A stretch of DNA of 64,000 nucleotides from 66-474 sp051962095 (GTDB taxonomy: Bacteria > Pseudomonadota > Gammaproteobacteria > Xanthomonadales > Rhodanobacteraceae), in NCBI GenBank assembly GCA_051962095.1, contig JBQCCP010000059.1, positions 1-64,000 of the forward strand, in the 5' to 3' direction. Position numbers and translations under genes: made by a program. The notes under the pieces are model-generated. The model did no database searches. It saw only the letters and a program-made list of their open reading frames with translations, and had not been told where the DNA came from. Shown here piece after piece: positions 1 to 8,161 of the stretch. Position 1 is the first letter of the stretch, and every line of letters begins with the position of its first letter.

Positions 1-384
1 GTCGTGTACCAGCTCGCGGCGCGCCTCAACCAGAGCATGCAGATCGGAAAGCTGACCGCGACCTTCAAAGCGGACAAGGAGCTCTTCCCGTACTTTCTGA
101 TTTTCGCGATCGCGCTCTTCATTCTGCCGCTCCTACAACACACCATGGATGATGATGCGTACCAGATCGCTCAAGCTGAGTTTTACCAGATCTATGGACA
201 GCTTTGGTTGGTTACCATAGATCGGCGTCTGCCGACTATCACCGACTCAACAAGACATAACAGGTCTTTTGCGAACACTCGAACTGTGCCGGACATGCCG
301 AGTAAATATGGCATGTCCGGCACTCGCCATGCGGAGTGCTACCCAATGGTGTCGCGAACTAAGTTATTGATGTCGTCACCGTAA
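1..384 (+). CDS. 3' fragment of unidentified membrane-anchored protein
   Basis: The reading frame is open from the first base of the window and ends at a stop at 384, so the start lies outside. The first 50 or so residues look like real protein: an amphipathic stretch, then a strongly hydrophobic segment (about residues 30-47, LFPYFLIFAIALFILPLL), as in single-pass proteins with a C-terminal anchor. After that the composition changes, GC drops, and the remaining 75 residues look like non-coding readthrough. One reading is a gene whose natural end was lost to an insertion or rearrangement near 150. I do not recognise the family; the layout weakly recalls VWA/Bat-type membrane proteins, but I would not assign that. 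Confidence 0.3.
   Translation, partial: VVYQLAARLNQSMQIGKLTATFKADKELFPYFLIFAIALFILPLLQHTMDDDAYQIAQAEFYQIYGQLWLVTIDRRLPTITDSTRHNRSFANTRTVPDMPSKYGMSGTRHAECYPMVSRTKLLMSSP
286..323. terminator. 14-bp perfect hairpin downstream of microcin-like gene
   Basis: Arms at 286-299 (GTGCCGGACATGCC) and 310-323 are exact reverse complements around a 10-base loop. It starts 15 bases past the stop of the minus-strand peptide gene, where a terminator or 3' mRNA-stabilising stem is expected. Neither side has a run of T, so it is not a canonical intrinsic terminator; it could instead be a single REP-like element. Confidence 0.45.
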
Positions 385-551
385 TACTTGTTGATCTCGC
401 TTCCAACCCACCAACCTGCACTCGCTGCCATTCCAACCGCACCCAAAACGCCGCTAAATGTTAGGCCAGCATCGATTCCACTAATACCAAGAAATGGGTC
501 GAGCAGACCACTACCAATATTGTTTCGTTGGACTTCGGTAAGTTGATACAT
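339..551 (-). CDS. class II microcin-like (double-glycine-type leader) peptide
   Basis: A 70-residue peptide, probably a secreted bacteriocin/microcin or peptide signal. The ATG at 551 is preferred to the in-frame GTG at 563 because GGAG sits six bases upstream of it. The N-terminus MYQLTEVQRNNIGSG fits a C39-peptidase leader: L at -12, T at -11, I at -4, cleavage after G15, with SG in place of the usual GG. The predicted 55-residue mature part is glycine/alanine-rich with small-residue packing motifs (SGVLGAVGMAASAGWWVG), then an aromatic, acidic tail (YYGDDINN), like membrane-active class II bacteriocins. It lies 51 bases downstream of a C39 ABC exporter on the same strand. No immunity gene is obvious. 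Function is inferred from the leader and neighbours. Confidence 0.65.
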   Translation of the reverse strand: MYQLTEVQRNNIGSGLLDPFLGISGIDAGLTFSGVLGAVGMAASAGWWVGSEINKYYGDDINNLVRDTIG

Positions 552-602
552 AGCTTTCTCCACTTTGTTGCGCCAGGAAGTACAGAGCCGTCCCGGCTTC
601 GG

Positions 603-2759
603 CTATCCCGCCACCTCCACTTCGTGGATCTGTAACGGAATGGGTTGCACCGCGCCGTTTGCGACCAGCAGCGCGCGTTGCACGCTGGCGATGGTCTCGG
701 GGCGGTGGGCGATCACGATGCGTGTGATCGCGAGATGATTGACGGCGGCATTGACCTGCCGCTCGCGTTTGATATCCAGATGGCTGGTGGCTTCGTCCAG
801 TACCAGCAGGGAGGGTTTGCGATAGAGCGCGCGCGCCAACAGGATGCGCTGCTTCTGGCCGCCGGACAGCGCCGAGCCCATGTCACCGACCAGGCTCTGA
901 TACCCCATCGGCATTTTTGCGATATCGTCGTGGATCGCGACCAGCCGCGCCGCGCCCTCGATGCGCAAGGGGTTGGACTCGGGATCGAAGCAGGCGATGT
1001 TGTCTGCGATGGAACCGGCGAACAGTTGGTCGTCCTGCATCACGGCACCGATCTGGCTGCGGTAGCGGCCAAGTCCCAGCCGCCGGATATCGATACCGCC
1101 GTACAGAACTTCGCCCTCCTCGGGTTCCAACAGGCCCAGGATGACCTTGGCCAGTGTTGTTTTGCCGCACCCAGAGGGCCCGACGAGGGCCACCGACTCC
1201 CCGGCGGGAATCGTGAGCGAACAATTCCTGAGGATCCACGGCTCCCCGTTCGCGTAGCGGAAACTGACGTTGCGAACTTCGATCTCCGCTTCCGGTAGTG
1301 GTGCGTCCCACGGGGATTCGACGTGCCGCTCGGGCGCGGTGAGTGCGATGTCTGCCACGCGTTCGGCGTGCAGGCGCAACATCCGGAACTGGATGCTCTT
1401 GTCGATCAGATCGGCTGCGCGACTGACGAACTGGTCGGCGTACGCTGCGAACGCCACCAGCATGCCCGCGGTGAAGGTGCCGTCCAGCACGAGCATGGCG
1501 GCAAGCCAAATCAAGGCTACCTTCTCGATGCCGAAAACCAGTTGGTTGCCGCTGGTGAATGCGATGTTGAGCCGCTGCATCGCAATGTTGCGGTTGACCG
1601 TTTCGACGACAGCATTGGCGTAGCGGGCCGTGCGCGGCTGCTGCTGATTGAAGAGCTTCAGCGTCTGCGCGCCGCGAATGGCCTCCAGCAGCTCGGTCTG
1701 CTGACGCGCGGCGTACACGATCTGGTCTTCTTGCGCGCGTCGCAACGGCTGATAGGTGAACCAACGCAGGACCGCGTACAGCGCGAACGCTGCGGTCACG
1801 ACCAACGTCAGTTTGACGCTGTAGAGCGCCAGCACGACCAGCGTCAACGTGGCCATGATGCCGTCCAAAATCGCGGCGACGAAGCCGGTGGTCAGCGTCT
1901 GCTGGATGGTTTGCATCGAGCCGAAGCGCGAGACCACGTCACCCACATGACGCTTTTCGTACCAATCCAGCGGCAGCTTTAAAAGATGTGCGAAGACGTT
2001 GGTGACCCATTGCACGTTCAGCATCGCGCCCAGCCAGGTGATGGTCCACGCGCGCACCGCAGAAATCGCGGCCTGGAACACCGCCACCAGAAGAAAACCG
2101 ATTCCCAGCAGCATCAACAGACTTTTGTCGGCCGAGACCAGCACTTGATCAAGCACCCATTGCAGATAGAACGGGCCGACCAGCGCGAACACTTCCAATG
2201 CCAGTGCCAGCACGAAGATCTGGATCAGCGAACAAGATAATCCTTCGACCCTTCCGGTAAGCGCCCGCAGGGAGATGGATTCGCACGTCCTGATCGGCTT
2301 GAAGTCGGCACGCGGCGTACATTCCAGTGCCACGCCGGTGAAGTGCTTCGACACTTCGGCGTTCGACTGTTTCAGCACACCGCGCGCCGGATCGTGAATG
2401 ATTGCGCCGCGAGATGTTGCCCGCTTCAGCACCACGAAATGGTTCAAATTCCAGTGCAGGATGCAGGGTGTTTTGAGTTCGGGAAGCTCTTCCAGCTCCA
2501 GCCGCAACGGCCGCGTTTCGAAACCAAGCTGACCCGCCATCTCCATCACGCGCGCCAGATTGGCGCCTTTCAGCGAAGTCGAGTGGCGGCGGCGCAAGGA
2601 AGGGAGATCCACATCATGGCCGTGGTAACGCGCAATCATCGCCAATGATGCAAGACCGCATTCGGCCGCTTCGGTCTGCAGGACGACCGAAAGCTTGCGT
2701 CGCCAGCTCCATTGCAGGCCGCCGACAAACCCGCCGTCCATGGCTGCGCCGTCACTCAT
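603..2759 (-). CDS. C39-peptidase ABC exporter (bacteriocin processing/export)
   Basis: A 718-residue peptidase-containing ABC transporter of the CvaB/LagD type, which cleaves double-glycine leaders and exports the peptide across the inner membrane. The C39 domain (residues about 20-150) keeps its triad: Cys in QTEAAECGLAS, His in WNLNHFVVL, Asp in IHDPARG. A six-helix exporter domain follows (about 180-450), then an ATPase domain with Walker A GPSGCGKTT, signature LSGGQKQR and Walker B LLVLDEATS. The start overlaps the adaptor stop in ATGA at 2756-2759, indicating translational coupling. The likely cargo is the small peptide encoded just downstream. The TolC-like outer-membrane channel is not in the window. 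Confidence 0.93.
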   Translation of the reverse strand: MSDGAAMDGGFVGGLQWSWRRKLSVVLQTEAAECGLASLAMIARYHGHDVDLPSLRRRHSTSLKGANLARVMEMAGQLGFETRPLRLELEELPELKTPCILHWNLNHFVVLKRATSRGAIIHDPARGVLKQSNAEVSKHFTGVALECTPRADFKPIRTCESISLRALTGRVEGLSCSLIQIFVLALALEVFALVGPFYLQWVLDQVLVSADKSLLMLLGIGFLLVAVFQAAISAVRAWTITWLGAMLNVQWVTNVFAHLLKLPLDWYEKRHVGDVVSRFGSMQTIQQTLTTGFVAAILDGIMATLTLVVLALYSVKLTLVVTAAFALYAVLRWFTYQPLRRAQEDQIVYAARQQTELLEAIRGAQTLKLFNQQQPRTARYANAVVETVNRNIAMQRLNIAFTSGNQLVFGIEKVALIWLAAMLVLDGTFTAGMLVAFAAYADQFVSRAADLIDKSIQFRMLRLHAERVADIALTAPERHVESPWDAPLPEAEIEVRNVSFRYANGEPWILRNCSLTIPAGESVALVGPSGCGKTTLAKVILGLLEPEEGEVLYGGIDIRRLGLGRYRSQIGAVMQDDQLFAGSIADNIACFDPESNPLRIEGAARLVAIHDDIAKMPMGYQSLVGDMGSALSGGQKQRILLARALYRKPSLLVLDEATSHLDIKRERQVNAAVNHLAITRIVIAHRPETIASVQRALLVANGAVQPIPLQIHEVEVAG

Positions 2760-4030
2760 CCGTGATCTGCTCCGTTACCCGCGAGCTGTTGCCGCAGGCC
2801 GTACAGCGGTTCGAACACCCATTGCCACAGGCTGCGACGATCCAGCAAAAGGTCGGCGCTCAAGGCCATGCCGGGCTTCAGCGCCTCGGCCGTGCCGTAG
2901 GCATTGATGGTCTGGCGATCCAGCGAAACCAGCACGCGGTACAGCGGCGTCGTGATGTTCTGCCCCAGCAGGGTCGCGGCCTCGGCGGGGCTGAGCGCGC
3001 TGCGCGAGACCTGCACGACCTGGCCGTATTGCTGGCCGAACTTCTGATACGGATACGCCTGATAGCGCAGCACCACTGGCGTACCCTCGTGCACGAAGCC
3101 GATCGCGCTGCTTGGCACCAGCAACTGCGCTTGCAGCCTCGAACCATGCGGCAGGATGGACAACAGCGGTTGGCCTATAGCAACGTTCTGACCGGGCTTC
3201 ACCAGCAAGGTCGAAACGACGCCGGCGCGCGGCGCACGCAATATTGTGCCGCCCGCCGCTTCGCTCTGGGCCAGCTGCGCAGCGAGCTGCGCCAATTGAC
3301 CGCGCAACTGGCTGGCTTTGGCACCCATGTCCAGGGGAAGCTGCGTCAACTGGGCCTGCAAAGAAGACAACTGCTGGTTGGCGTCCAGCCGCTGGCGCGC
3401 CAAGGCCTTGACCTGTGCCTGTTGGGTCAGGGCCTGCGACTGGTACGCGTTGAATTGCGCGATGGAAATCACGCCCTTCTCGAGGACGGGTTTGATTTTC
3501 GTGACGAAGGCGGTGGCGGTCGCCGCTTGCTCGTGTTGCAGCGCCGATTGATCGTCGATCTGGCGCACCTGCGCCTGCAGCATCCCAATCCGGGTGCGTA
3601 AATCCTGGGCCTGTGCCTTGGCTTGCGGCTGGAGGTTGGCCAGCATGTCCCGAACCTGGGCCTGCTGGGCGCGCAACTGTGCGCTGACCATGGCGTGGGT
3701 ATCGCCCATGCTGGCGCTGACCAAATCCGCAGACACTTCGACCAGCGGTTCGCCGGCCCTGACCTGCTCGCCCTCGTGCACCAGTGTTTGGGTGACGGTG
3801 CCGGTGGTCTGGGCCGAGAGAGTGAGCATTCCCGCACTGGGCTGGAGTTGCCCTGTCACTTCGGCCCGGCGCGTGTAATATCCGAAGATGAGAAACAGGC
3901 CAATCGCCACGGCGAGGCTCGCTGACAACAAGGCCCACCATATGAACGAAAGAGGAGTCGCAAGATTGATAGCGCCGAGCCACTGCACCCGCTGCGTCTG
4001 AAGAACTTCATTGCGAAACAAACCGTCCAT
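2756..4030 (-). CDS. HlyD-family periplasmic adaptor of peptide exporter
   Basis: A 424-residue membrane-fusion protein that links the C39 ABC exporter to an outer-membrane channel. A single membrane helix lies near residues 28-50 (WWALLSASLAVAIGLFLIF). Next comes a lipoyl-like half-motif (TGTVTQTLVHEGEQVRAGE), a long alanine/glutamine-rich coiled coil (about 110-250), the second lipoyl half (APRAGVVSTLLVKPGQNV) and a beta-barrel region. The ATG at 4030 was chosen over longer versions because AGGGGG lies seven bases upstream and the protein then begins with the MDGLFRNEV-type cytoplasmic tail seen in CvaA/MchE-like adaptors. It is the first gene of the operon. Confidence 0.9.
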   Translation of the reverse strand: MDGLFRNEVLQTQRVQWLGAINLATPLSFIWWALLSASLAVAIGLFLIFGYYTRRAEVTGQLQPSAGMLTLSAQTTGTVTQTLVHEGEQVRAGEPLVEVSADLVSASMGDTHAMVSAQLRAQQAQVRDMLANLQPQAKAQAQDLRTRIGMLQAQVRQIDDQSALQHEQAATATAFVTKIKPVLEKGVISIAQFNAYQSQALTQQAQVKALARQRLDANQQLSSLQAQLTQLPLDMGAKASQLRGQLAQLAAQLAQSEAAGGTILRAPRAGVVSTLLVKPGQNVAIGQPLLSILPHGSRLQAQLLVPSSAIGFVHEGTPVVLRYQAYPYQKFGQQYGQVVQVSRSALSPAEAATLLGQNITTPLYRVLVSLDRQTINAYGTAEALKPGMALSADLLLDRRSLWQWVFEPLYGLRQQLAGNGADHG

Positions 4031-4131
4031 TACGCCCCCTGCTGCGTCGGTGCCGCGCTGGCGTTGGCGCGGCACTCACGATCTTCCACGGCAGAGCCTC
4101 CGCGATAATGGGACAACTTCCCGAATTGCTG

Positions 4132-4145
4132 TAGGAAATTTCCTA
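4132..4145. promoter_or_regulatory. 14-bp perfect palindrome in divergent intergenic region
   Basis: TAGGAAATTTCCTA is an exact 14-base palindrome between the divergent microcin-export operon (start 4030) and the radical SAM gene (start 4214). Its AT-rich centre in a GC-rich genome and its promoter position make it a candidate operator. The regulator is unknown. Confidence 0.4.
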
Positions 4146-4213
4146 TTGAGTTCCGCTTTGGCTAACCTGAGACCTATCGCAGGCCGCGAGACGCGCCGGC
4201 GTATGCTGCCCGG

Positions 4214-5299
4214 ATGCAAACGCTTCCGCCCGCGCGTATCAAGGGACGCGGCGCCGCCTCCAACCCGGAGGGGCGCTTCGAAACGATGCGCCATCAGATC
4301 GAGGACGACGGCTGGTCGGGCGAACTGCTGGACGAGGGGGCGCCGCGGCCGCGCACGGAAGTCACCGAAGAACGCGCGCGCAGCGTGATCACACACAACG
4401 ATTCGCCCGACATCGCGTTCGAGCAGGCGATGAACCCCTACCGCGGCTGCGAACACGGATGCATCTACTGCTTTGCGCGTCCGTCGCACAGTTACTTGAA
4501 CCTGTCGCCGGGGCTGGATTTCGAAACGAAGATCCGCGCGAAGTCGAATCTCGCCGAGGTGTTGAGTACGGAGTTGTCGAAGCCGAGTTACGTACCTAAA
4601 CCCATCAACATCGGCAGCAATACCGATCCGTACCAACCCGTCGAGAAGAAATGGCGGCTCACGCGCGCCGCGCTGGAAGTGCTGGCGGAATGCCGGCACC
4701 CCTGCACCATCGTCACCAAGAACGCGCTGGTGGAACGCGATCTCGACATCCTGGCGCCGATGGCGCGCTCGAAACTGGTACACGTATTCGTATCGGTGAA
4801 TTCACTCGACAACCGGCTGGCTTCGAAGCTGGAGCCCCGCGCCTCGGCGCCCCACCGCCGCTTGCAGGCGATCCGCGCGTTGACCGAAGCGGGCGTGCCC
4901 GCCGGCGTGCTGGTGGCGCCGATCATCCCGGCGTTGAACGATCGCGACATGGAAGCGGTGCTGGAACGGGCCGCGGAGGCCGGCGCGAGGATGGCGGGCT
5001 ATACCGTGCTACGCCTGCCGTGGGAATTGAAGGCGCTGTTCCGCGAATGGCTTTCGATCCATGTGCCGCAACGCGCCGAACACGTGATGAGCCTGGTGCG
5101 GCAGATGAACGGCGGCCGCGATTACGATTCCGATTTCCGCACCCGGATGCGTGGGCATGGACCGTTCGCGGAGTTGCTGCGCCGGCGCTTCGAGGTGGCG
5201 TGCCGCCGCCACGGTTTTACCCGCGCACGCACGCTGCAACTCGATGGCTCGCGTTTCACGCCGCCGCGCAAAACCTCGCCGCAGGGCCAGCTGTTCTGA
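4214..5299 (+). CDS. PA0069-family radical SAM protein
   Basis: A 361-residue radical SAM protein of the PA0069/Rv2578c type, related to spore photoproduct lyase-like enzymes. The 4Fe-4S/SAM motif is CxxxCxxC with Cys79, Cys83 and Cys86 (RGCEHGCIYC). The stretch PINIGSNTDPYQPVEKK and the later APIIPALNDRD are hallmarks of this family. The substrate is not established. The start at 4214 is the first ATG after the divergent intergenic region; no strong ribosome-binding site is visible. It converges with the S9 peptidase gene, 15 bases away. Its position next to a peptide-export operon is suggestive, but the family is widespread and usually unlinked to peptides. Confidence 0.88.
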   Translation: MQTLPPARIKGRGAASNPEGRFETMRHQIEDDGWSGELLDEGAPRPRTEVTEERARSVITHNDSPDIAFEQAMNPYRGCEHGCIYCFARPSHSYLNLSPGLDFETKIRAKSNLAEVLSTELSKPSYVPKPINIGSNTDPYQPVEKKWRLTRAALEVLAECRHPCTIVTKNALVERDLDILAPMARSKLVHVFVSVNSLDNRLASKLEPRASAPHRRLQAIRALTEAGVPAGVLVAPIIPALNDRDMEAVLERAAEAGARMAGYTVLRLPWELKALFREWLSIHVPQRAEHVMSLVRQMNGGRDYDSDFRTRMRGHGPFAELLRRRFEVACRRHGFTRARTLQLDGSRFTPPRKTSPQGQLF

Positions 5300-5314
5300 C
5301 GCAGTACGCGCCGC

Positions 5315-7381
5315 TCAATCCGCGGGCGCCGCCGAAAGATATTTGCCGAACCAGTCCAGCGAGCGGCGCATGATGTCTTCCCGGTTCTTCGGCTGCGCGA
5401 TGTGGTGGCCTTCGTTCGCGTACACCACCAGCGTGGTCGGCACCCCCAGCGTCTTCAGGGCGTGCCAGTACTCGAACGACTGCGGCGCGGGACATTCCTC
5501 GTCGCGTTCGCCCACCACGATCAGCGCCGGCGTTTTCGTGCGCTTGATGAAATTGATCGCGGAGCTTTTCGCGTAGGCGGCAGGACCGTCGTACAGCGAC
5601 GCACCGAAGAACGGAATCATCCATTGGTCGATCTGGTTTTCGCCGTAATAGCTCTGCCAGTCGGACAGGCCCGCGCCCGCCACTACCGCCTTGAAGCGGT
5701 TGGTGCGGGTCGGCGCGAACATGCTCATGAAACCGCCGTAGCTCCAGCCGGTCATGCCGAGGCGGTTGTCATCGATGGGCAGCATCTTCTCGACCTTGTC
5801 CACGCCCGCAAGGATATCGTCGAGATCGCCGTAGCCCATCTGGTTGCGGATCGCCTGCGCGAACTTTTCGCCCTCGCCGAAGCTGCCGCGGGGATTGGGC
5901 ATCAGGACGAAATAGCCGAACTGGGAATAGGCGCTCGCGTTGTTGCTCCAGGTCGGCAGGTTGGCCCACGAGGGGCCGCCATGCACGTACACGATCAGCG
6001 GATATTTCTTGTTCGCATCGTAGCCGGCCGGATACATCAACCAACCCTGCACCTGTGTCCCGCCGCTGTTCCACTCCACCGATTCCGCCTTGCCCGCGTC
6101 GTGCGAAAGCCCGGCATTGATCGAGGTGACTGCGGGCGGCGGCGCGGTGGTGAGCTGGCCGGCGTGGACCTCCGGCGGATGGTCGAACGATTCGGCCGCG
6201 TAGGCGATCCGGCGCGGGGCCTTGCTGGACAGCGAAACCGAAAACGCGGCGCGCCCGTCGCCCAGCACGCCGTGCGCCGTGAACCACGTGCGCGTCTGGC
6301 GGGCGTGGTTGCCGGACAACGTGTACTCGGTGACCTGCACCTTGCCGCTGGCGATCTGGTTCACCAGCAGCGAGCGTGCATCGAGGACGGTGAACCACGA
6401 CGGAGTCACCTTCACGCCCTCGGTCAGGTTCACCGGCGCGCCACCCGACGCGGGCACGCTGTAGATGTCGCCACCAGTCGCGCCGCGGTCGCTCATCAGG
6501 CCGCCGATGAACAGGATGCGCGCGTCATCGGGTGACCATCGCGGCAGGGCGATCTGCAGGCCGTGCAGCGAGCCCTTAATCGAGCCGGGATCGACGATTT
6601 CCCGCGGCGCCGCACCCGCTTTCGCATCCTGCACGTACAGCTTGGCCGTCCACCAGTTGTTGTCGCCAGGTGGCGGCGCCGCGGTGTAGGCGATGCGGCT
6701 GCCGATCGACGACGTGCGGAATTCGTACACGTACAAGCCCTCGGGCGTCAGCAGTTCGGGCGTGCCGCCTGCGGCGGCGGCGCTGGCGACGCGCTGCACC
6801 TGCACGTCCGTTTCGCCGATCACGCCCACGCGCGGATTGCCGGAAGCGGTGGCTTCCGGCAGGCGGGTGGCGCCCGGCACGAACAGGAAGAGGATGCGTT
6901 TGCCGTCGCGGCTCCACTGCATGCCTTCGGCGAAACCGTCGAGGTCGGCAATTTTGCCCGGCGACTTGCCGGCGTTTACGTCGATCAGCCAGATGGCGCC
7001 GTGGATCGGCTGGGTGTTGGACGGGTCGATCTTGCAGCGGGTCAGCACGGCCAAGGTGTTCCAGTTCGGCGCCCAGCGCAGGCCTGCTTCGCGGCAACCG
7101 CCGGGAATCGTCACGGCGTGTGCGTTCTGGCCGTTCCACGATCCCAGCATCAGTACGGTCTGCTCGCCGTGTGCTACCACCCACGCAAGGTGCTGGCCGT
7201 CGTACGACAGGGCGACCGCCAGGATTTCTCTGACCTTCGCGTGCTGCGCGAGGATGTGCTCGATGCGCGCGCTTTCTGGCGCGGTGGTGGCCGGTGTCGG
7301 CGGTTTCGCCGCCGCGCCGGTCGCATACCCGGCAACGAAGAACACGGCGAGCAGTAGCAAGCCATCGCGAGGGAACTTCAT
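5315..7381 (-). CDS. secreted S9-family prolyl peptidase (DPP/acylaminoacyl type)
   Basis: A 688-residue serine peptidase of clan SC, family S9. A signal peptide (KFPRDGLLLLAVFFVAGYA...) directs it to the periplasm or outside. The middle is a beta-propeller-like repeat region with WSRDGK and WSPDD blades. The C-terminal alpha/beta-hydrolase domain carries Ser547 (GWSYGG), Asp627 (GERDEECP) and His659 (NEGHH). The ATG at 7381 has GGAGG upstream; longer upstream versions run through a non-coding stretch and overlap the neighbouring gene. Likely role: cleavage of short proline-containing peptides for nutrition. Confidence 0.92.
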   Translation of the reverse strand: MKFPRDGLLLLAVFFVAGYATGAAAKPPTPATTAPESARIEHILAQHAKVREILAVALSYDGQHLAWVVAHGEQTVLMLGSWNGQNAHAVTIPGGCREAGLRWAPNWNTLAVLTRCKIDPSNTQPIHGAIWLIDVNAGKSPGKIADLDGFAEGMQWSRDGKRILFLFVPGATRLPEATASGNPRVGVIGETDVQVQRVASAAAAGGTPELLTPEGLYVYEFRTSSIGSRIAYTAAPPPGDNNWWTAKLYVQDAKAGAAPREIVDPGSIKGSLHGLQIALPRWSPDDARILFIGGLMSDRGATGGDIYSVPASGGAPVNLTEGVKVTPSWFTVLDARSLLVNQIASGKVQVTEYTLSGNHARQTRTWFTAHGVLGDGRAAFSVSLSSKAPRRIAYAAESFDHPPEVHAGQLTTAPPPAVTSINAGLSHDAGKAESVEWNSGGTQVQGWLMYPAGYDANKKYPLIVYVHGGPSWANLPTWSNNASAYSQFGYFVLMPNPRGSFGEGEKFAQAIRNQMGYGDLDDILAGVDKVEKMLPIDDNRLGMTGWSYGGFMSMFAPTRTNRFKAVVAGAGLSDWQSYYGENQIDQWMIPFFGASLYDGPAAYAKSSAINFIKRTKTPALIVVGERDEECPAPQSFEYWHALKTLGVPTTLVVYANEGHHIAQPKNREDIMRRSLDWFGKYLSAAPAD

Positions 7382-7488
7382 CGCGCACCTCCGGACGAGA
7401 CAATCCAGCGAACCTACACCCGGTCGCGCGGCGAGCCAAGTGCCAGGTGGCAGGCCGGGGAGATTCGCTCCGTCAGGGCCGCGGAGCG

Positions 7489-7749
7489 CTATTTCGAAAA
7501 CGTGTGTCGCGTCTTGAGCGCCGCCGTCGGCTGGACAGGGCCAAGTGGGGCGAGCGGTTCGACGTTGTCGCGTGTTTCGGGGACGCGGGCGGCCGGTCGG
7601 CCGGATTCGGCCTGCTGCGCCTTCAACAATTCCTGCATCTGGGCCTTCAGGGCTTCCATCTGGACCGTATGCCGGTGCAGCGCGGCCATGATCGCCCACA
7701 GCACGACGCACAGGACGATGAGCAGGATGCCGATATCGGTGGTTGTCAC
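7489..7749 (-). CDS. small single-pass membrane protein, unknown
   Basis: An 86-residue protein if started at the GTG at 7749, which has GAGG nine bases upstream; a longer upstream form to 7869 reads as non-coding. One membrane helix near the N-terminus (DIGILLIVLCVVLWAIM) is followed by a short charged, possibly coiled-coil segment (MEALKAQMQELLKAQQ) and a proline-rich tail. This resembles small inner-membrane scaffold proteins, but no family is recognised. It is transcribed toward the S9 peptidase, 107 bases away. Confidence 0.55.
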   Translation of the reverse strand: MTTTDIGILLIVLCVVLWAIMAALHRHTVQMEALKAQMQELLKAQQAESGRPAARVPETRDNVEPLAPLGPVQPTAALKTRHTFSK

Positions 7750-8161
7750 TTGCGGTACCTCGCGGCCGTGGAACCCCCACGGCGAATGCGGCAGGTCAGG
7801 CCGAGCAAACCGGGATCGCTCCCCGTGTCCCCTCCCTTCCCACGTCCAAAGCATACAAGCAACATTCATGCCGGTGCAGGGGGCGCACGTTCAGTTTGCG
7901 CGCGGCTCCCGTCCCGTGGGGTCGTTCAGCTTCCCGTCGCGGTGAGCGTTCCCGGACATGAAGCAGGTCGATCGACCGATCTCGGCCGCCATTCCATGGC
8001 TTTTCAATAATGCACATTCAAAACGGAATTTATTCACGGGCTATTCAAATATATAAACATGGTAATCATTACAACCATTCAAAAACAATCATTGAAATGT
8101 TCAGCAGTGGTTTTATGGATAGCGGCATACTGGATTTCACGGTGGCCAAAGGCGTACACGG
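7750..8161. other. 412-base AT-rich divergent intergenic region
   Basis: No convincing gene. From about 7990 to 8130 the base composition becomes strongly AT-rich (for example ATTCAAATATATAAACATGG around 8043-8062), unlike both flanks, as expected for the promoter region of the exopolysaccharide initiating transferase. I could not pick a confident -35/-10 pair. Short open frames starting at 8010 and 8059 continue into the transferase in other frames and look like chance. Confidence 0.5.

Noticed and set aside
645..3925. Many long open frames on the + strand opposite the export operon
   Set aside because: GC-rich DNA leaves antisense frames open; they are arginine-, glutamine- and alanine-rich and have no ribosome-binding sites or family motifs.
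4214..5299. Radical SAM gene as a modifying enzyme for the microcin-like peptide
   Set aside because: It belongs to the PA0069 family, lacks a SPASM/RRE-like extension and is on the opposite strand, so a link is not supported beyond adjacency.
7382..7780. N-terminal extension of the S9 peptidase
   Set aside because: The extension lacks a signal peptide at its start and overlaps the small membrane protein; GGAGG and a signal sequence fix the start at 7381.
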